NCBI GenBank assembly: GCA_000701945.1
Contig: JNKE01000022.1
Coordinates: 1-64,000 of the forward strand
Length of the DNA stretch: 64,000 nt
Source: Anaerotruncus sp. MC2020
Lineage (GTDB): Bacteria > Bacillota > Clostridia > Oscillospirales > Ruminococcaceae
Direction of reading: 5' to 3'
This document shows positions 15,449 through 24,630 of this stretch, piece by piece. The translations under genes and the position numbers were made by a program. Position 1 is the stretch's first letter. The number at the start of each line of letters is the position of its first letter. Below the pieces are notes generated by a model, which made no database searches, was not told where the DNA came from, and saw only the letters and a program-made list of their open reading frames with translations.

Positions 15449-16636
15449 TTATTTCTTCGCGAACAGCTTGTAGAGAATGTCAAGCACATATATCACGACC
15501 GCTCCCGTGAACGGTATCGAGCCCACCGCCACAAGTACGCCGCGCCTTGCCTGCTTCGGAGTCGGCGTGGGAAGCTTGTCCCTGCCGAGGAATACGAGCA
15601 GCATTATCACTCCGAGAAGCGATACCGCCAGCAGCACAAGATAGCTAATCATCGACGCGACTGTGCTGATTTCCGATACATAGCCGATTATCGAGCTTGC
15701 GGTGTTCACGCACATATGCACTATGACCGCAGGTATTATCGAACCGTGCTTCAGCGTGATGTGCGCGAGGAAAATGCCGATAAGAACCGCGAGTATGAAC
15801 TGCTGAAGGTTGCCGTGAACAAGTCCGAAGAATAGGGCTGAGGCAAATATCGCGAACCGCTGGTTCGACTTAGCAAGCGTCCTGAGCAGAACACCGCGGA
15901 AGAAAAGCTCCTCTGTCATCGGCGCCAACATACACGCGTACAGCAGGTTGACCGTCTTGCCAAGATAGGTATTTGCGACTCCGCTCAGGTCGGGGACGAT
16001 GTCTATGCCGTACTTCGAGAACACGTCCTTCGTGCCTAAGATGAAGTACAGCGACACAGTCCACAGAAGCAGTCCTATCACGCAGTATTGGAAGGCTCTG
16101 CCTGCGCCGAAGTCGTTGGTTCGGACAAGCGAGGTGTACTTTATCCCCGCCCATTTCATGCCGATAACGGCTATGCCGACGTTGCAGAGTATGTAAACCA
16201 TCATGTTTATCGAGACGAGTATCGACGAGCCGCGGACATATTCGGTTATCGCGGCGCTTCCCGCGTCAGGGTTGACCGCGAGCATGAGAGCGAGTACCAG
16301 CTGTACTAAGAGGTAGCCGAGCCCGTTCGAGAAAACGTACTGGAATATCATCAGCCAGCCGCCTCTGCGGTACGAGCGCTTGAGCGCCCTGCGCTCACTG
16401 TAGTCGGGCTCGAGCGGTATCTCGTAGCCTGTCTCGGTAATACGCGGAAGTATCTTTGAGTAGTCCCCGCAGAAGCCCTTGTACTCGGTAGGGTTGTCAA
16501 ACGGGTCGTATTTATCGGGTAATGCCTCGGCGAGGCGGCGCTGCTCCTGTTCCTCGAGCTGCTTAGTGAGGCGGTATACCTCATGGCTGAGCGCTGCTAT
16601 CTCCGAGCGGCTGTCGGTTTCGGTGAAATCGGACAT
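15449..16636 (-). CDS. CPBP-family intramembrane metalloprotease
   Basis: 395 residues. A hydrophilic N-terminal region of about 95 residues, partly coiled coil (LTKQLEEQEQRRLAE), precedes about eight membrane segments. The CPBP (CAAX/Abi) catalytic motifs are present: EELFFRG (242-248), FGLVHGN (H274) and IVHMCVN (H307). Bacterial members are proposed intramembrane proteases involved in protein maturation or bacteriocin self-immunity. AGGAGGG stands 7 nt before the ATG. It is 141 nt downstream of the decarboxylase gene on the same strand with no visible terminator between, so it may be the last gene of that LexA-controlled unit. That link is an inference. Confidence 0.88.
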   Translation of the reverse strand: MSDFTETDSRSEIAALSHEVYRLTKQLEEQEQRRLAEALPDKYDPFDNPTEYKGFCGDYSKILPRITETGYEIPLEPDYSERRALKRSYRRGGWLMIFQYVFSNGLGYLLVQLVLALMLAVNPDAGSAAITEYVRGSSILVSINMMVYILCNVGIAVIGMKWAGIKYTSLVRTNDFGAGRAFQYCVIGLLLWTVSLYFILGTKDVFSKYGIDIVPDLSGVANTYLGKTVNLLYACMLAPMTEELFFRGVLLRTLAKSNQRFAIFASALFFGLVHGNLQQFILAVLIGIFLAHITLKHGSIIPAVIVHMCVNTASSIIGYVSEISTVASMISYLVLLAVSLLGVIMLLVFLGRDKLPTPTPKQARRGVLVAVGSIPFTGAVVIYVLDILYKLFAKK

Positions 16637-16777
16637 TTGTCTCTCCCTCCTTGGGAATTCTATATCTGTAAATATATCTTATCATATTTCACAGGAAATG
16701 TAAAGCGGAAATTAATCAGGAGAGGCTTCCTGCTGCGAAGATGATATCCCGCGCGGCACATATCCGACCTCCGTGCT

Positions 16778-18091
16778 CTATATTACGACATTGACCGTCT
16801 TGATGCCGTAGTGCCCGAATGCTGCTATGCAATCGCGGTCGATGACCTCGCCGCTCGCCGCTATCGGTACTGCGGGCGGACACGGCACCTTCACAGCCGC
16901 GCAGATACGTCCCTCAGCCTCGGTGACGGGCACCTCCTCGCTCGGCGAGAAAACCGCATCGCGTATGCTCATCGCACGTCTCGGCAGCGGCAGAGCTATG
17001 CCGTCCGAGCGAGGCTCGCGCCTCCCGACTGCTCCGAGAGCACCGTCAAGCGCCGCAGTCAGCCTCGCGTAGTCCTCATGCGTGTTCATCGGCGACATCA
17101 GCAGCACCATGAGCCCGCTGTCAGCATATTCGCACTCAACGCCGCCCCTTCGGAGCAGCTCCGCGAGCTCCGTGCCGTCATAGCCGCTCTCCGCTGCCCT
17201 CAGCGTGATGTGGAAGGGGTCGCCGTCCGCGAAGTCTGTCCTGTCCGCAAATGTGCGGCGGAGGCGGTCAAGCTCCATGATATTCAGCTCTATGTCCGAG
17301 CGTATCCGCTCCGCGATGTACCCGCAGCAGAGGTCGAGCGACGCCATTATCAGGTAGGACGGGCTCGTCGACGCGAACAGGCTCATGCACTGACGCAGCA
17401 CGCCCGCGTACCTCTCCGAGGAGGTGTGCAGCAGCGCCGCCCCCGTCAGTGCGGGGAGGGTCTTGTGTGCGGAATCGCAGCAGATATCCGCCCCGAGCGT
17501 TATAGGGTGAAGGTCTGTCGGCATGAAATGCAGATGTGCTCCGTGAGCGCTGTCGACGAGGAGCGGCGCGCCGTATCTGCGGCATATCGCCGATATCCCG
17601 CGTATATCAGCCATTCTGCCCGTGTAGTCGGGCGAGGTCAGGTACACGCACGCATTCGGCGTCTCCGCGAGTCTGCGCCCGATGTCGGCGAGGGGTATAG
17701 TCCCCGAGAGTATGCCGTCGGTGTAGTCGGGCATGACCCACTCGACGTCAAGGTCGAGCAGAGCCGCCGCGTTGAGAAAGGCGCGGTGTACGTTGCGGAC
17801 GGCGATGACTGTCCTCCCCTCCTGCTTCATCGCCGCAAGCATCGCCTGTATGCACAGAGTCGAGCCGCCCGCGGAGTAGAAGGTGTCGGCGGTGCCGTAG
17901 AGCTCGGACATAGCGCGCTCGCTCCGACGGATAATGCCGTCCGCCTCAAAGAGGCTGTCCGCGCCCGCTATCTCGGTGATGTCGAGCGCTGAGCCGAGCC
18001 CGAGGTCGTGCCCCTTGTGACCGGGCATATGACAGCGCACCGTCTCCGAATCGGCGTATTTCCGCAAAAAATCATATATAGGTGTTTCCAT
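16778..18091 (-). CDS. Orn/Lys/Arg decarboxylase family PLP enzyme (short form)
   Basis: 437 residues, fold type I. CHMPGHKGHD (20-29) and ADSLFEADGIIRRSE near the N-terminus, LVDSAHGAH (178-185) with the PLP-contacting D180, and DSAHKT with Schiff-base K210 are the signature of the short Bacillus-type amino-acid decarboxylases (SpeA/YaaO group). The C-terminal CPPAVPIAASGEVID matches the family's end. It would make a diamine (agmatine, cadaverine or putrescine); substrate choice cannot be read off. The ribosome site GAGGT overlaps the stop codon of the sigma-like gene 10 nt upstream, so it is tightly coupled to it and falls under the LexA-boxed promoter. Confidence 0.9.
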   Translation of the reverse strand: METPIYDFLRKYADSETVRCHMPGHKGHDLGLGSALDITEIAGADSLFEADGIIRRSERAMSELYGTADTFYSAGGSTLCIQAMLAAMKQEGRTVIAVRNVHRAFLNAAALLDLDVEWVMPDYTDGILSGTIPLADIGRRLAETPNACVYLTSPDYTGRMADIRGISAICRRYGAPLLVDSAHGAHLHFMPTDLHPITLGADICCDSAHKTLPALTGAALLHTSSERYAGVLRQCMSLFASTSPSYLIMASLDLCCGYIAERIRSDIELNIMELDRLRRTFADRTDFADGDPFHITLRAAESGYDGTELAELLRRGGVECEYADSGLMVLLMSPMNTHEDYARLTAALDGALGAVGRREPRSDGIALPLPRRAMSIRDAVFSPSEEVPVTEAEGRICAAVKVPCPPAVPIAASGEVIDRDCIAAFGHYGIKTVNVVI

Positions 18092-18101
18092 ATCGTTGAC
18101 C

Positions 18102-18395
18102 TCACAGGTAGTATTGCAGTATCCTCATCAGGCGCAGTCTCGCCCTCGCACGGGCGGCGCTGACAGCCTGAGTGCTTATCCCGAGCAGCTCCGCTATCTC
18201 GGGCGTGTCCTTATCCTTAAAATAGTATAGCACAATTATCTCCTTTTGTCTCGGAGTAAGCTCATTATTTATTACTTTTAACAGTATCCTTTTCGCGCGG
18301 GCGCAGTCCGAGCACGCGTCTCCGCCGAGTATCCCGCGTATGCTCTTGTCGGCTTCGCCCGTGAATGTATCGCTATAGCTCTCACGTCTCGGCAC
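18102..18395 (-). CDS. Sigma-70 region-4-type DNA-binding protein
   Basis: 97 residues. The C-terminal half (about 45-95) is a sigma region 4 helix-turn-helix: LTPRQKEIIVLYYFKDKDTPEIAELLGISTQAV in form, followed by a basic recognition/tail segment (SAARARARLRLM). There is no region 2, so it cannot by itself be a complete sigma factor; it may act as a region-4 partner or as a regulator. GTG start, with AAGGAGG 10 nt upstream; it overlaps the end of the 77-residue gene by 14 nt. Partial sigma proteins of this size occur in Clostridia and phages (ArpU-like late regulators). The decarboxylase follows in the same operon. Confidence 0.82.
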   Translation of the reverse strand: MPRRESYSDTFTGEADKSIRGILGGDACSDCARAKRILLKVINNELTPRQKEIIVLYYFKDKDTPEIAELLGISTQAVSAARARARLRLMRILQYYL

Positions 18396-18615
18396 TCTGC
18401 TCGCGCCTCCTTGAGTACGATCTCAGAGCGAAGAGCACCTCCTGCATCTGACCGTATTCGCAGTACAGCAGCCTGATCCTTCTGTCAAGGTCGAGCTCCT
18501 CTATCGTGCATATATCGCCCTGTTGCTTCAGATAGTCCTTTTGCCGCGTGAGCTCGTCTATTCGGGACTTCACACGCGTGCAGCTTTCCACGTAGCCGTT
18601 TATCATGCTTTCCAT
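18382..18615 (-). CDS. Small coiled-coil protein, first gene of LexA-boxed operon
   Basis: 77 residues, almost entirely helical and charged (VKSRIDELTRQKDYLKQQG, LDRRIRLLYCEYGQMQEVL). The ribosome site AGGAGG is 7 nt before the ATG. The last 14 nt overlap the sigma-like gene in another frame. The pair recalls the two halves of small phage sigma-like regulators (a coiled coil in front of a region 4), here split across two frames. No enzymatic motif is seen. Confidence 0.75.
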   Translation of the reverse strand: MESMINGYVESCTRVKSRIDELTRQKDYLKQQGDICTIEELDLDRRIRLLYCEYGQMQEVLFALRSYSRRREQSAET

Positions 18616-18698
18616 GTCAAAGCCTCCTGTTCATTGTAGATTGTTAGGGAGATAAGCCGCCTCCTCAACGGGTATGAGAAAGCGTCAGGCAGCTTTAA

Positions 18699-18756
18699 GA
18701 ACATTTGTTCTTATTCCTTGCATTCTTATTATAGAACATCTGTTCTCGAAAGTCAA
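18699..18756 (-). promoter_or_regulatory. Promoter with two LexA (SOS) boxes
   Basis: Minus-strand TTGACT (18751-18756), 17 nt spacer, TATAAT (18728-18733). The spacer begins with a perfect 12 nt box GAACAGATGTTC (18734-18745) and a second box GAACAAATGTTC lies just past the start site (18699-18710). Both match the Gram-positive LexA/DinR consensus GAACNNNNGTTC with AT-rich centre. Binding at either would block the promoter. Confidence 0.88.
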
Positions 18757-18892
18757 GAGTCCACACATATTTTTCATTGATTTAACTGTCAACTCCGTGC
18801 CTTTTAAGCACTATAATCTTCTGCATATATAATATAGTGTGAAAGTTCATAGAAATGTCACGATTTATTCGTAAAAATCTCCAAAAAATCGG

Positions 18893-18921
18893 TTGACAAG
18901 CGGCTGAAATAATGATAATAT
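18893..18921 (+). promoter_or_regulatory. Promoter of GH74-dockerin gene
   Basis: TTGACA (18893-18898), 17 nt, TAATAT (18916-18921). The leader carries a CTGCCT-cggcatt-AGGCAG hairpin (18977-18995). Confidence 0.75.
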
Positions 18922-19018
18922 ATACTTGCCGGAAAACATGAAGGACTTATAACGATAAGTTAATAAGTTTAAGAATCTGCCTCGGCATTAGGCAGAAATC
19001 CAAATGGAGGGATAATCT

Positions 19019-21781
19019 ATGCATTTATTCAAGAAAACAGTCGCAGGCTTCTGTGCTTTAGGCATCACAGCAGCCTGTGCAGCTCAGACGAGCCTCTCTG
19101 ACGGCGTAAATAAGGCGTACGCCGCCACTAAGGACATCTCGTCGACCTATGACTGGGACACGCTCAAAATGGGCGGTGCAGGCTTCGTTTCGGGCATCGT
19201 CGCCGGTAAGAGCGAGATGTATCTCCGCACCGACGTCGGCGGAGCGTACAGGTACGACTACGACAAGAGCAGATGGGTACAGCTCTTCGGCTTCATCAAC
19301 GAGGACGACAGAGGTCTCCTCAGCTGTAAGGGCATTGCCATCGACCCGACCAACGACCTCACAGCCTACTTCCTCTGCGGCTGTGCGTACTTCTCGGACG
19401 CTAAGACTGTCATCTACAAGACCACCGACGGTGGCAAGACCTTCACAGGCGTTGACGTTACCGAGCATATTCAGGTCCACGGAAACGGCGACGGTCGTGA
19501 ATGCATCGAGCCTATCGCTGTTGACCCCGACAACCCCGACACTATCTACGCGGGCGGCGACGTTACCGCAGGCAAGTCCGCGCTCATCAAGTCCACCGAC
19601 GGCGGCAAGAGCTGGAAGCCCGTTGAGGGCTACGACAAGCTCGGACTGTTCAGCGGCGAGCTCAAGTACCCTATGTGGACTGACCATATGGTAAGAGGTA
19701 CTGAGCCTACAAAGGAATACAACCAGCAGAACGGTATCGGCTGTGTTTACATCGAAGGCGGCAAGGTCTACGTCGGCACGTCAGTAAAGGGCGAGGCGAA
19801 CGTTCACGTCGCAAGCGTAAAGGACGACAAGTTCGAGGCTGTAACGGCACTCCCGCACGACAACTATCCCCTCTCTATAACAAGCGACCACAACGGAAAT
19901 CTCTTCTTCACATATATCGCGGGTCTCGCTTTCGCGGGAGCTTCGGGCGGCGCGTACAAGTACAATATCGCGTCGGGCAAGGCTGAGAAGCTCTCAGTTT
20001 CCGACAACTCTATCGGTATGATAGAGGTCGACTCCAAGGACCCCAACAAGCTCTTTGCACGTACTTGCGGCGTATTCTCCGACCAGTGGTTCGGCGAGGA
20101 GTGGATACAGGACGACCCCAATACTCCCGAGAATGACGGCACTATCGCTTGGGGCGACCACTTCTTCCGCTCGGACGACGGCGGCAAGACATGGCAGGAT
20201 ATCACTCCCGGTGCCGGCGAGACAGACTACTCCACAGGCAAGGGCGTCAAGAAGTTCGTTTCACTGCCGATGTCGCTCGGCGGCTATGACTGGATATACG
20301 GCAAGGCTTGCCACTGGGGAAGCAGTATCGTCATCGACCCGAGAGACCCCGAGGGCGACAGGCTCCTCCTCACATCAGGCAACGGCGTTTTCGCCTGCGA
20401 TAACGCTTGGGACGAAATGGGCGTGCAGTTCTACTTCCAGCCCGACGGCGTCGAGGAGTGCGTAAGTCTCGACTTCTACAGCACCGTGGACGGTCTCGAC
20501 CTCTCCGCTATCGGCGACTACGACGGCTTCATCCACGAAAATACCGATGATATCCCCGAGCAGTACAAGCCCAACATGGGCTCGACCTCCGCTATCACGG
20601 TCTGCCCGCAGAACACCGACGTATGGGCAAGAACCGCAAACGGCGACGGCAATAACACGGGAAGCGGCTACTATACACTCGACCGCGGCAAGACATGGAA
20701 GGCGTTCAAGCCTGCCTGCACGGGCGGCAAGCTCTCCATTACAGAGCTCTCCAAGGGCAAGTACAGAATAATCAACTCCAGCGCAAAGGGCGCTGTCTCC
20801 TACACCGACGACTACGGCGCTACATGGAAGACCTGCTCGGGCATCAAGGCTTCAAAGACCGTTTATACTCTCGTTGACCCCAAGGACGCTAAGACCGTCT
20901 ACGCTGTAGGCGCTCAGTACAACGAGTACTGGTCGTCGGATATGTCCAAGAAGGAGCCCACACTCGACGAGTCGCACTACTCCTACTACATCAGCGAGGA
21001 CTACGGCGCTACATTCACAGAGACACGTATCTGCCCCTATAACTGGGAGCTTACATGGAAGTTCGAGGAAACGGGCGACCCCGCTTACCTCGGAAACGGC
21101 ACTATCGCCTTCGCGGGCGCTAATCAGGGTATGTTCCTCATCTCCGACAAGGGCAAGACCGTAACCAAGCTCGACAGCGTCTCTTATGCGAAGTGCGTGG
21201 GCTACGGCGCTCCCGAGAAGTCGGGCGACCCCAATACGCTCTATATGTACGGCAAGCCCGAAAAGGACGACCCCGAGGGAATCTATCGCTCGCAGGACAG
21301 CGGTAAAACATGGGTGTGCATCAACACCGACCACCTCTACGGCGGTACAGGCAACGGCAACTACCTCGTCGGCGATATGAACGAATTCGGCAAGGTGTAT
21401 ATGTCAACGGTAGGCTGCGGCATCGTATACGGCGAGCTTGCAGGCACTCCGCACCCCGAATCGACCAAGACCACAGCCTCAACTACAAAGGCTGCTACGA
21501 CAACAACCACTTCCGCTGTGACTACAGGCTCGGGCAGCACCACAGGCGCAAAGGCTACCCTCATCGGCGACGCTAACCTCGACAAGAAGGTAACTGTTGC
21601 TGACGCGGTCGCTATCCTCCAGTCTATCGCGAACAAGGACAAGTTCGCCCTTGATGAGGAGGCTGCCGCAAATGCGGACTGCTTCGACCCCGGCGACGGC
21701 ATAACCGCTAAGGACGCCCTCGCTATCCAGCAGCTCGACGCTAAGGCTATCGATAGTCTGCCTGCTTATTCTACAAAGTAA
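19019..21781 (+). CDS. GH74-type xyloglucanase with Thr-rich linker and dockerin
   Basis: 920 residues. Signal peptide about 1-36. Residues about 38-800 form the GH74 double beta-propeller: YDWDTLKMGGAGFVSGIV, YLRTDVGGAYRY and several STDGGKSW / DDGGKTWQDIT propeller turns. The first repeat has NEDDRGLLS where the family has a catalytic Asp; I did not confirm the second. GH74 enzymes cut the beta-1,4-glucan backbone of xyloglucan. A Thr/Ser linker (about 812-848) leads to a dockerin from residue 850 (loops DANLDKKVTVAD and DPGDGITAKD). GGAGGG precedes the ATG by about 7 nt. It is monocistronic, with a promoter and terminator. Confidence 0.92.
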   Translation: MHLFKKTVAGFCALGITAACAAQTSLSDGVNKAYAATKDISSTYDWDTLKMGGAGFVSGIVAGKSEMYLRTDVGGAYRYDYDKSRWVQLFGFINEDDRGLLSCKGIAIDPTNDLTAYFLCGCAYFSDAKTVIYKTTDGGKTFTGVDVTEHIQVHGNGDGRECIEPIAVDPDNPDTIYAGGDVTAGKSALIKSTDGGKSWKPVEGYDKLGLFSGELKYPMWTDHMVRGTEPTKEYNQQNGIGCVYIEGGKVYVGTSVKGEANVHVASVKDDKFEAVTALPHDNYPLSITSDHNGNLFFTYIAGLAFAGASGGAYKYNIASGKAEKLSVSDNSIGMIEVDSKDPNKLFARTCGVFSDQWFGEEWIQDDPNTPENDGTIAWGDHFFRSDDGGKTWQDITPGAGETDYSTGKGVKKFVSLPMSLGGYDWIYGKACHWGSSIVIDPRDPEGDRLLLTSGNGVFACDNAWDEMGVQFYFQPDGVEECVSLDFYSTVDGLDLSAIGDYDGFIHENTDDIPEQYKPNMGSTSAITVCPQNTDVWARTANGDGNNTGSGYYTLDRGKTWKAFKPACTGGKLSITELSKGKYRIINSSAKGAVSYTDDYGATWKTCSGIKASKTVYTLVDPKDAKTVYAVGAQYNEYWSSDMSKKEPTLDESHYSYYISEDYGATFTETRICPYNWELTWKFEETGDPAYLGNGTIAFAGANQGMFLISDKGKTVTKLDSVSYAKCVGYGAPEKSGDPNTLYMYGKPEKDDPEGIYRSQDSGKTWVCINTDHLYGGTGNGNYLVGDMNEFGKVYMSTVGCGIVYGELAGTPHPESTKTTASTTKAATTTTTSAVTTGSGSTTGAKATLIGDANLDKKVTVADAVAILQSIANKDKFALDEEAAANADCFDPGDGITAKDALAIQQLDAKAIDSLPAYSTK

Positions 21782-21785
21782 AACA

Positions 21786-21819
21786 AAAACGGCATTGCAA
21801 AGCGCAATGCCGTTTTTTT
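21786..21819 (+). terminator. Bidirectional terminator between GH74 gene and uvrC
   Basis: AAAACGGCATTGC-aaa-GCGCAATGCCGTTTTTTT, next to the uvrC stop codon on the other strand. Confidence 0.88.
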
Positions 21820-23641
21820 ACATCTTCTGAATGACCTCCCACAGCTCACGGGCTGTGTCGAGGGAAACGCCTGCTGTTGCGGCGAGCTCCTCGGGGGTCG
21901 CTCTCAGCAGGTTCGCCTTCGTCTTGTAGCGTATCATTATCTTTGCGGCTTTCTTCTCGCCGACGCCCTTGACCGTCAGGAGCTCCGAGCTGTACGTCTT
22001 TTTCTTGTGCTTCTGGTGCATGAAGCTCACGGAATAGCGGTGTACCTCGTCCTGTATGCGCGTGATGAGGTCGAACACCGCACGCAGCTCGTTTATCTGT
22101 ATCTCGCGCCCGCCCTCGGCTATCGCGCGGGTACGGTGCTTGTCGTCCTTGACCATGCCGAAAAGCGGTATATCGAGCCTGAACTCCCGCAGGAGCGGCT
22201 CTACCGCGTGTACGTGACCTGTGCCGCCGTCGAGGAGGATAAGGTCGGGCGTGCGGCTGAAATACTCGTCGCCGTCCTGCTCGACGAGGTGGGTCAGCCT
22301 GCGGCGGAGCACCTCGCGCATACTGCCGTAGTCGTTCTGGTACTCCTGCTCCTTGATGTTGAAGCGCTTGTACGCCTTTTTCAGCGGTCTGCCGTCCTCG
22401 AACACCACCATGCCCGCGACCATTGACTCCGACGAGAGGTTGGAGATATCATACGCCTCGATATATCGCGGCGGACGCGGCAGTCCGAGGCTCTTCGCGA
22501 GCTGTTCGAGCGCGATTACCTCTTTGCCCGTGCGGTCGTTGCGGAGAGCGGCGTACTCCGCGGAGTTGCTCTTCGCGAGCCGCATCAGCTCGGGCAGCCT
22601 GCCCCTCTGCGGCTGGTGGAGCCTGACGTTCCTGCCCGCCTGCTTTGTGAGCATTTCCTCAATGAGAGCGCCGTCCTCGGGGATATGGTCGACGGTGACG
22701 GTGCGCGGGATGTCCTCCCGCCCGTGGTAGAACTGCGCGAGGAAGAGGCTGAGGATATCCTCGCCGTCCTCGGGCTTGCCGAACTCGAAAACAGCTTTGT
22801 CGTAGAGCCGATTCTCGCGGTACATCAGTACGGAGACGAATATGCCGTCGTGCGCCTCGGCTATGCCGATGACGTCAGTCGAATCGACGCCGCTGTTGAT
22901 TATCTTCTGCTTCTCGGCAGCCTTCCTGACTGCGGCTATCCTGTCGCGGAGCATCGCCGCCTTCTCGAAGTCGAGAGCCTCCGCCGCCTCGTTCATCTCC
23001 TGCTCCATGCGCTCGACGGACTGCGCGCTGCCCGACTTGATGAACTCCACCGCCTCGTCAACTGCGGAGCGGTAGGTCTCCCTGTCTATCTTGCCGCGGC
23101 AGACTCCCATGCAGAGCTTGATATGGTAGTTGAGGCAGGGGCGCTCTTTGCCGAAATCCTGCGGAAAGCGCCGTCTGCACGTCGGGAGCATGAACACGCG
23201 GTTAGCCTCGTTGACGGCTTCCTTTGTGACTGAGCCGCTCGTGTACGGACCGAGATAGGTCCCGCCCGCCTTGGTGTTCTTGACGTTGGTTATGCGCGGG
23301 TAGTCCTCGTCGGAGATGCGGATATAGTGGTAGCCCTTGTCGTCCTTGAGGAGGATATTGTACTTGGGCTTGTGCTGCTTTATCAGCGAGCATTCGAGCA
23401 GCAGAGCCTCGTATTCGCTGTCGACGACGATGTAGTCGTAGTCGTACACGTTCGATACCATTGCCGCGACCTTCGGCGTATGGTCGGGGTTCTCGCGGAA
23501 GTAGCTCGTCACGCGGTTTTTGAGGTTCTTAGCCTTGCCGATGTATATTATCTCGCTCTCCCTGTTCCTCATCAGGTACACTCCAGGCGAGGAGGTGAGC
23601 TTCGAGGTCTTTTCGCGGAGATAGGGAAGCCGTTCGTTCAT
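21818..23641 (-). CDS. uvrC: Excinuclease ABC subunit C
   Basis: 607 residues, normal UvrC length. It makes the two incisions in nucleotide excision repair together with UvrA and UvrB. The N-terminal GIY-YIG domain is SSPGVYLMRNRESEIIYIGK; a UVR motif (EALDFEKAAMLRDRI, about residue 220) binds UvrB; the RNase H-like domain holds EAYDISN and LLDGGTGHV; and two C-terminal helix-hairpin-helix motifs are seen (LLTVKGVGEKKAAKIM and the following helix pair). AAGGAG lies 7 nt before the ATG. No LexA box was found in front of it. Confidence 0.96.
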   Translation of the reverse strand: MNERLPYLREKTSKLTSSPGVYLMRNRESEIIYIGKAKNLKNRVTSYFRENPDHTPKVAAMVSNVYDYDYIVVDSEYEALLLECSLIKQHKPKYNILLKDDKGYHYIRISDEDYPRITNVKNTKAGGTYLGPYTSGSVTKEAVNEANRVFMLPTCRRRFPQDFGKERPCLNYHIKLCMGVCRGKIDRETYRSAVDEAVEFIKSGSAQSVERMEQEMNEAAEALDFEKAAMLRDRIAAVRKAAEKQKIINSGVDSTDVIGIAEAHDGIFVSVLMYRENRLYDKAVFEFGKPEDGEDILSLFLAQFYHGREDIPRTVTVDHIPEDGALIEEMLTKQAGRNVRLHQPQRGRLPELMRLAKSNSAEYAALRNDRTGKEVIALEQLAKSLGLPRPPRYIEAYDISNLSSESMVAGMVVFEDGRPLKKAYKRFNIKEQEYQNDYGSMREVLRRRLTHLVEQDGDEYFSRTPDLILLDGGTGHVHAVEPLLREFRLDIPLFGMVKDDKHRTRAIAEGGREIQINELRAVFDLITRIQDEVHRYSVSFMHQKHKKKTYSSELLTVKGVGEKKAAKIMIRYKTKANLLRATPEELAATAGVSLDTARELWEVIQKM

Positions 23642-23760
23642 AGTGGGACTCCTTAATTGTTATCACGTGTGAGATTGGCGCGTTCTGATAATTCATAATT
23701 ATAAGCCTTTAGCCGTTAGCCGTTAGCTCGTGGTATCGGCTTCGCCGATGAATTTGAATG

Positions 23761-23842
23761 TGTAGGGGCGCATTACAGCAAAGCTGCATATAGCATCGCA
23801 ATCCAAATCAAAGATTTGGTGCGCTGCTTATCCGTGCGCCCG
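23761..23842 (-). repeat. Family A repeat, copy 4
   Basis: Full copy in reverse orientation, TGTAGGGGCGCATTACAGC to GCGCCC, with the CGCA/TGCG version of the lower stem. Confidence 0.87.
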
Positions 23843-23875
23843 CCGCCTTACCAAACTATTCGTGTGAACACGACG

Positions 23876-23962
23876 TAGGGGGCGATGCCCACATCGCCCC
23901 GTGCCTTACGCGTTTGCCTGCGGCAACATTTTGTAGGGGCGCCCTTTGGGCGCCCGCATAAT
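23876..23962 (-). repeat. Family C hairpins in uvrC-lipoprotein gap
   Basis: GTAGGGGGCGATG-ccca-CATCGCCCC (23876-23901) and TGTAGGGGCGCCC-ttt-GGGCGCCCGC (23932-23957). The 368 nt gap also has tandem CCGTTAG units (23707-23728) and family A copy 4; no gene is seen. Confidence 0.7.
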
Positions 23963-24009
23963 AATGAACGGTAACCAATCACGCGCAGCATAATTACGCA
24001 TTGAAAAAG

Positions 24010-24630
24010 CTACTGCTTGTCGTAATACTTCTTACCCGAATCGGGACGGAAATACGTCCTGATATAGCCGTCCTGCGACAGCACCACAAATTCGTTCGTC
24101 GCCTCGATGTAGTAGACGTAGTCGCCGTCCTCCTTCTCGGTCTTGTGGAGAGCGTCCTCGCTGTTGATGACGTCGCTCGCGCCCTTCTCGTACTCCTTCG
24201 CCGTCTTGTAGCCGAAGTCGCCCCCGAACTCGCCGCCGTGCTTCTCGAAGTGCTGGTCGAGGAGCTTTTTGCTGCGGAAGCGGTACTCGACATAATCAGC
24301 GTCGGCAGTAGTTGTCGCGGGAGCGGTCGCAGTCTGCACCGCCGTTGTCTTTGCTGCCTTTTTCGTAGTCTTTGCCGCCGTTGTTTTGCGCGCGGTTGTT
24401 GTGACCCTGACTGCGGTGGTCTTGGCGGACTTGGTCTGAGCCGCAGTCGTTGCAGCCTCAGTCGCCGCCTCTGTCGTCGGAGCCGCAGTCTCGGGCTCGG
24501 TGTAGACCTGCAATGTCGAATACGTGACCTCCTGCGGTCTTTCTATCGTCTCCTCGTAGGCTCCGCAGCCCGCGAGCAGCGTAACGGCGGTCAGCGACAG
24601 CGCCGCCAGTCTTCTGAACAGCTTCTTCAT
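24010..24630 (-). CDS. Lipoprotein with Thr/Ala/Lys linker and a toxin-RNase-like C-terminal domain
   Basis: 206 residues. The lipobox LLAGC puts the lipid on Cys22. Residues about 45-108 are a low-complexity Thr/Ala/Lys linker. The C-terminal 95 residues (YRFRSKKLLDQHFEKHGGEF... through FVVLSQDGYIRTYFRPDSG) keep an H..KHG.EFG, an ALHK and a G.IRTYF.P pattern that I associate with BECR-fold RNase domains of polymorphic toxins and phage proteins. That resemblance is from memory and not tested. Its ATG overlaps the stop of the upstream broken gene (ATGA), so it depends on that reading frame for coupling. No immunity gene is evident. Confidence 0.8.
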   Translation of the reverse strand: MKKLFRRLAALSLTAVTLLAGCGAYEETIERPQEVTYSTLQVYTEPETAAPTTEAATEAATTAAQTKSAKTTAVRVTTTARKTTAAKTTKKAAKTTAVQTATAPATTTADADYVEYRFRSKKLLDQHFEKHGGEFGGDFGYKTAKEYEKGASDVINSEDALHKTEKEDGDYVYYIEATNEFVVLSQDGYIRTYFRPDSGKKYYDKQ

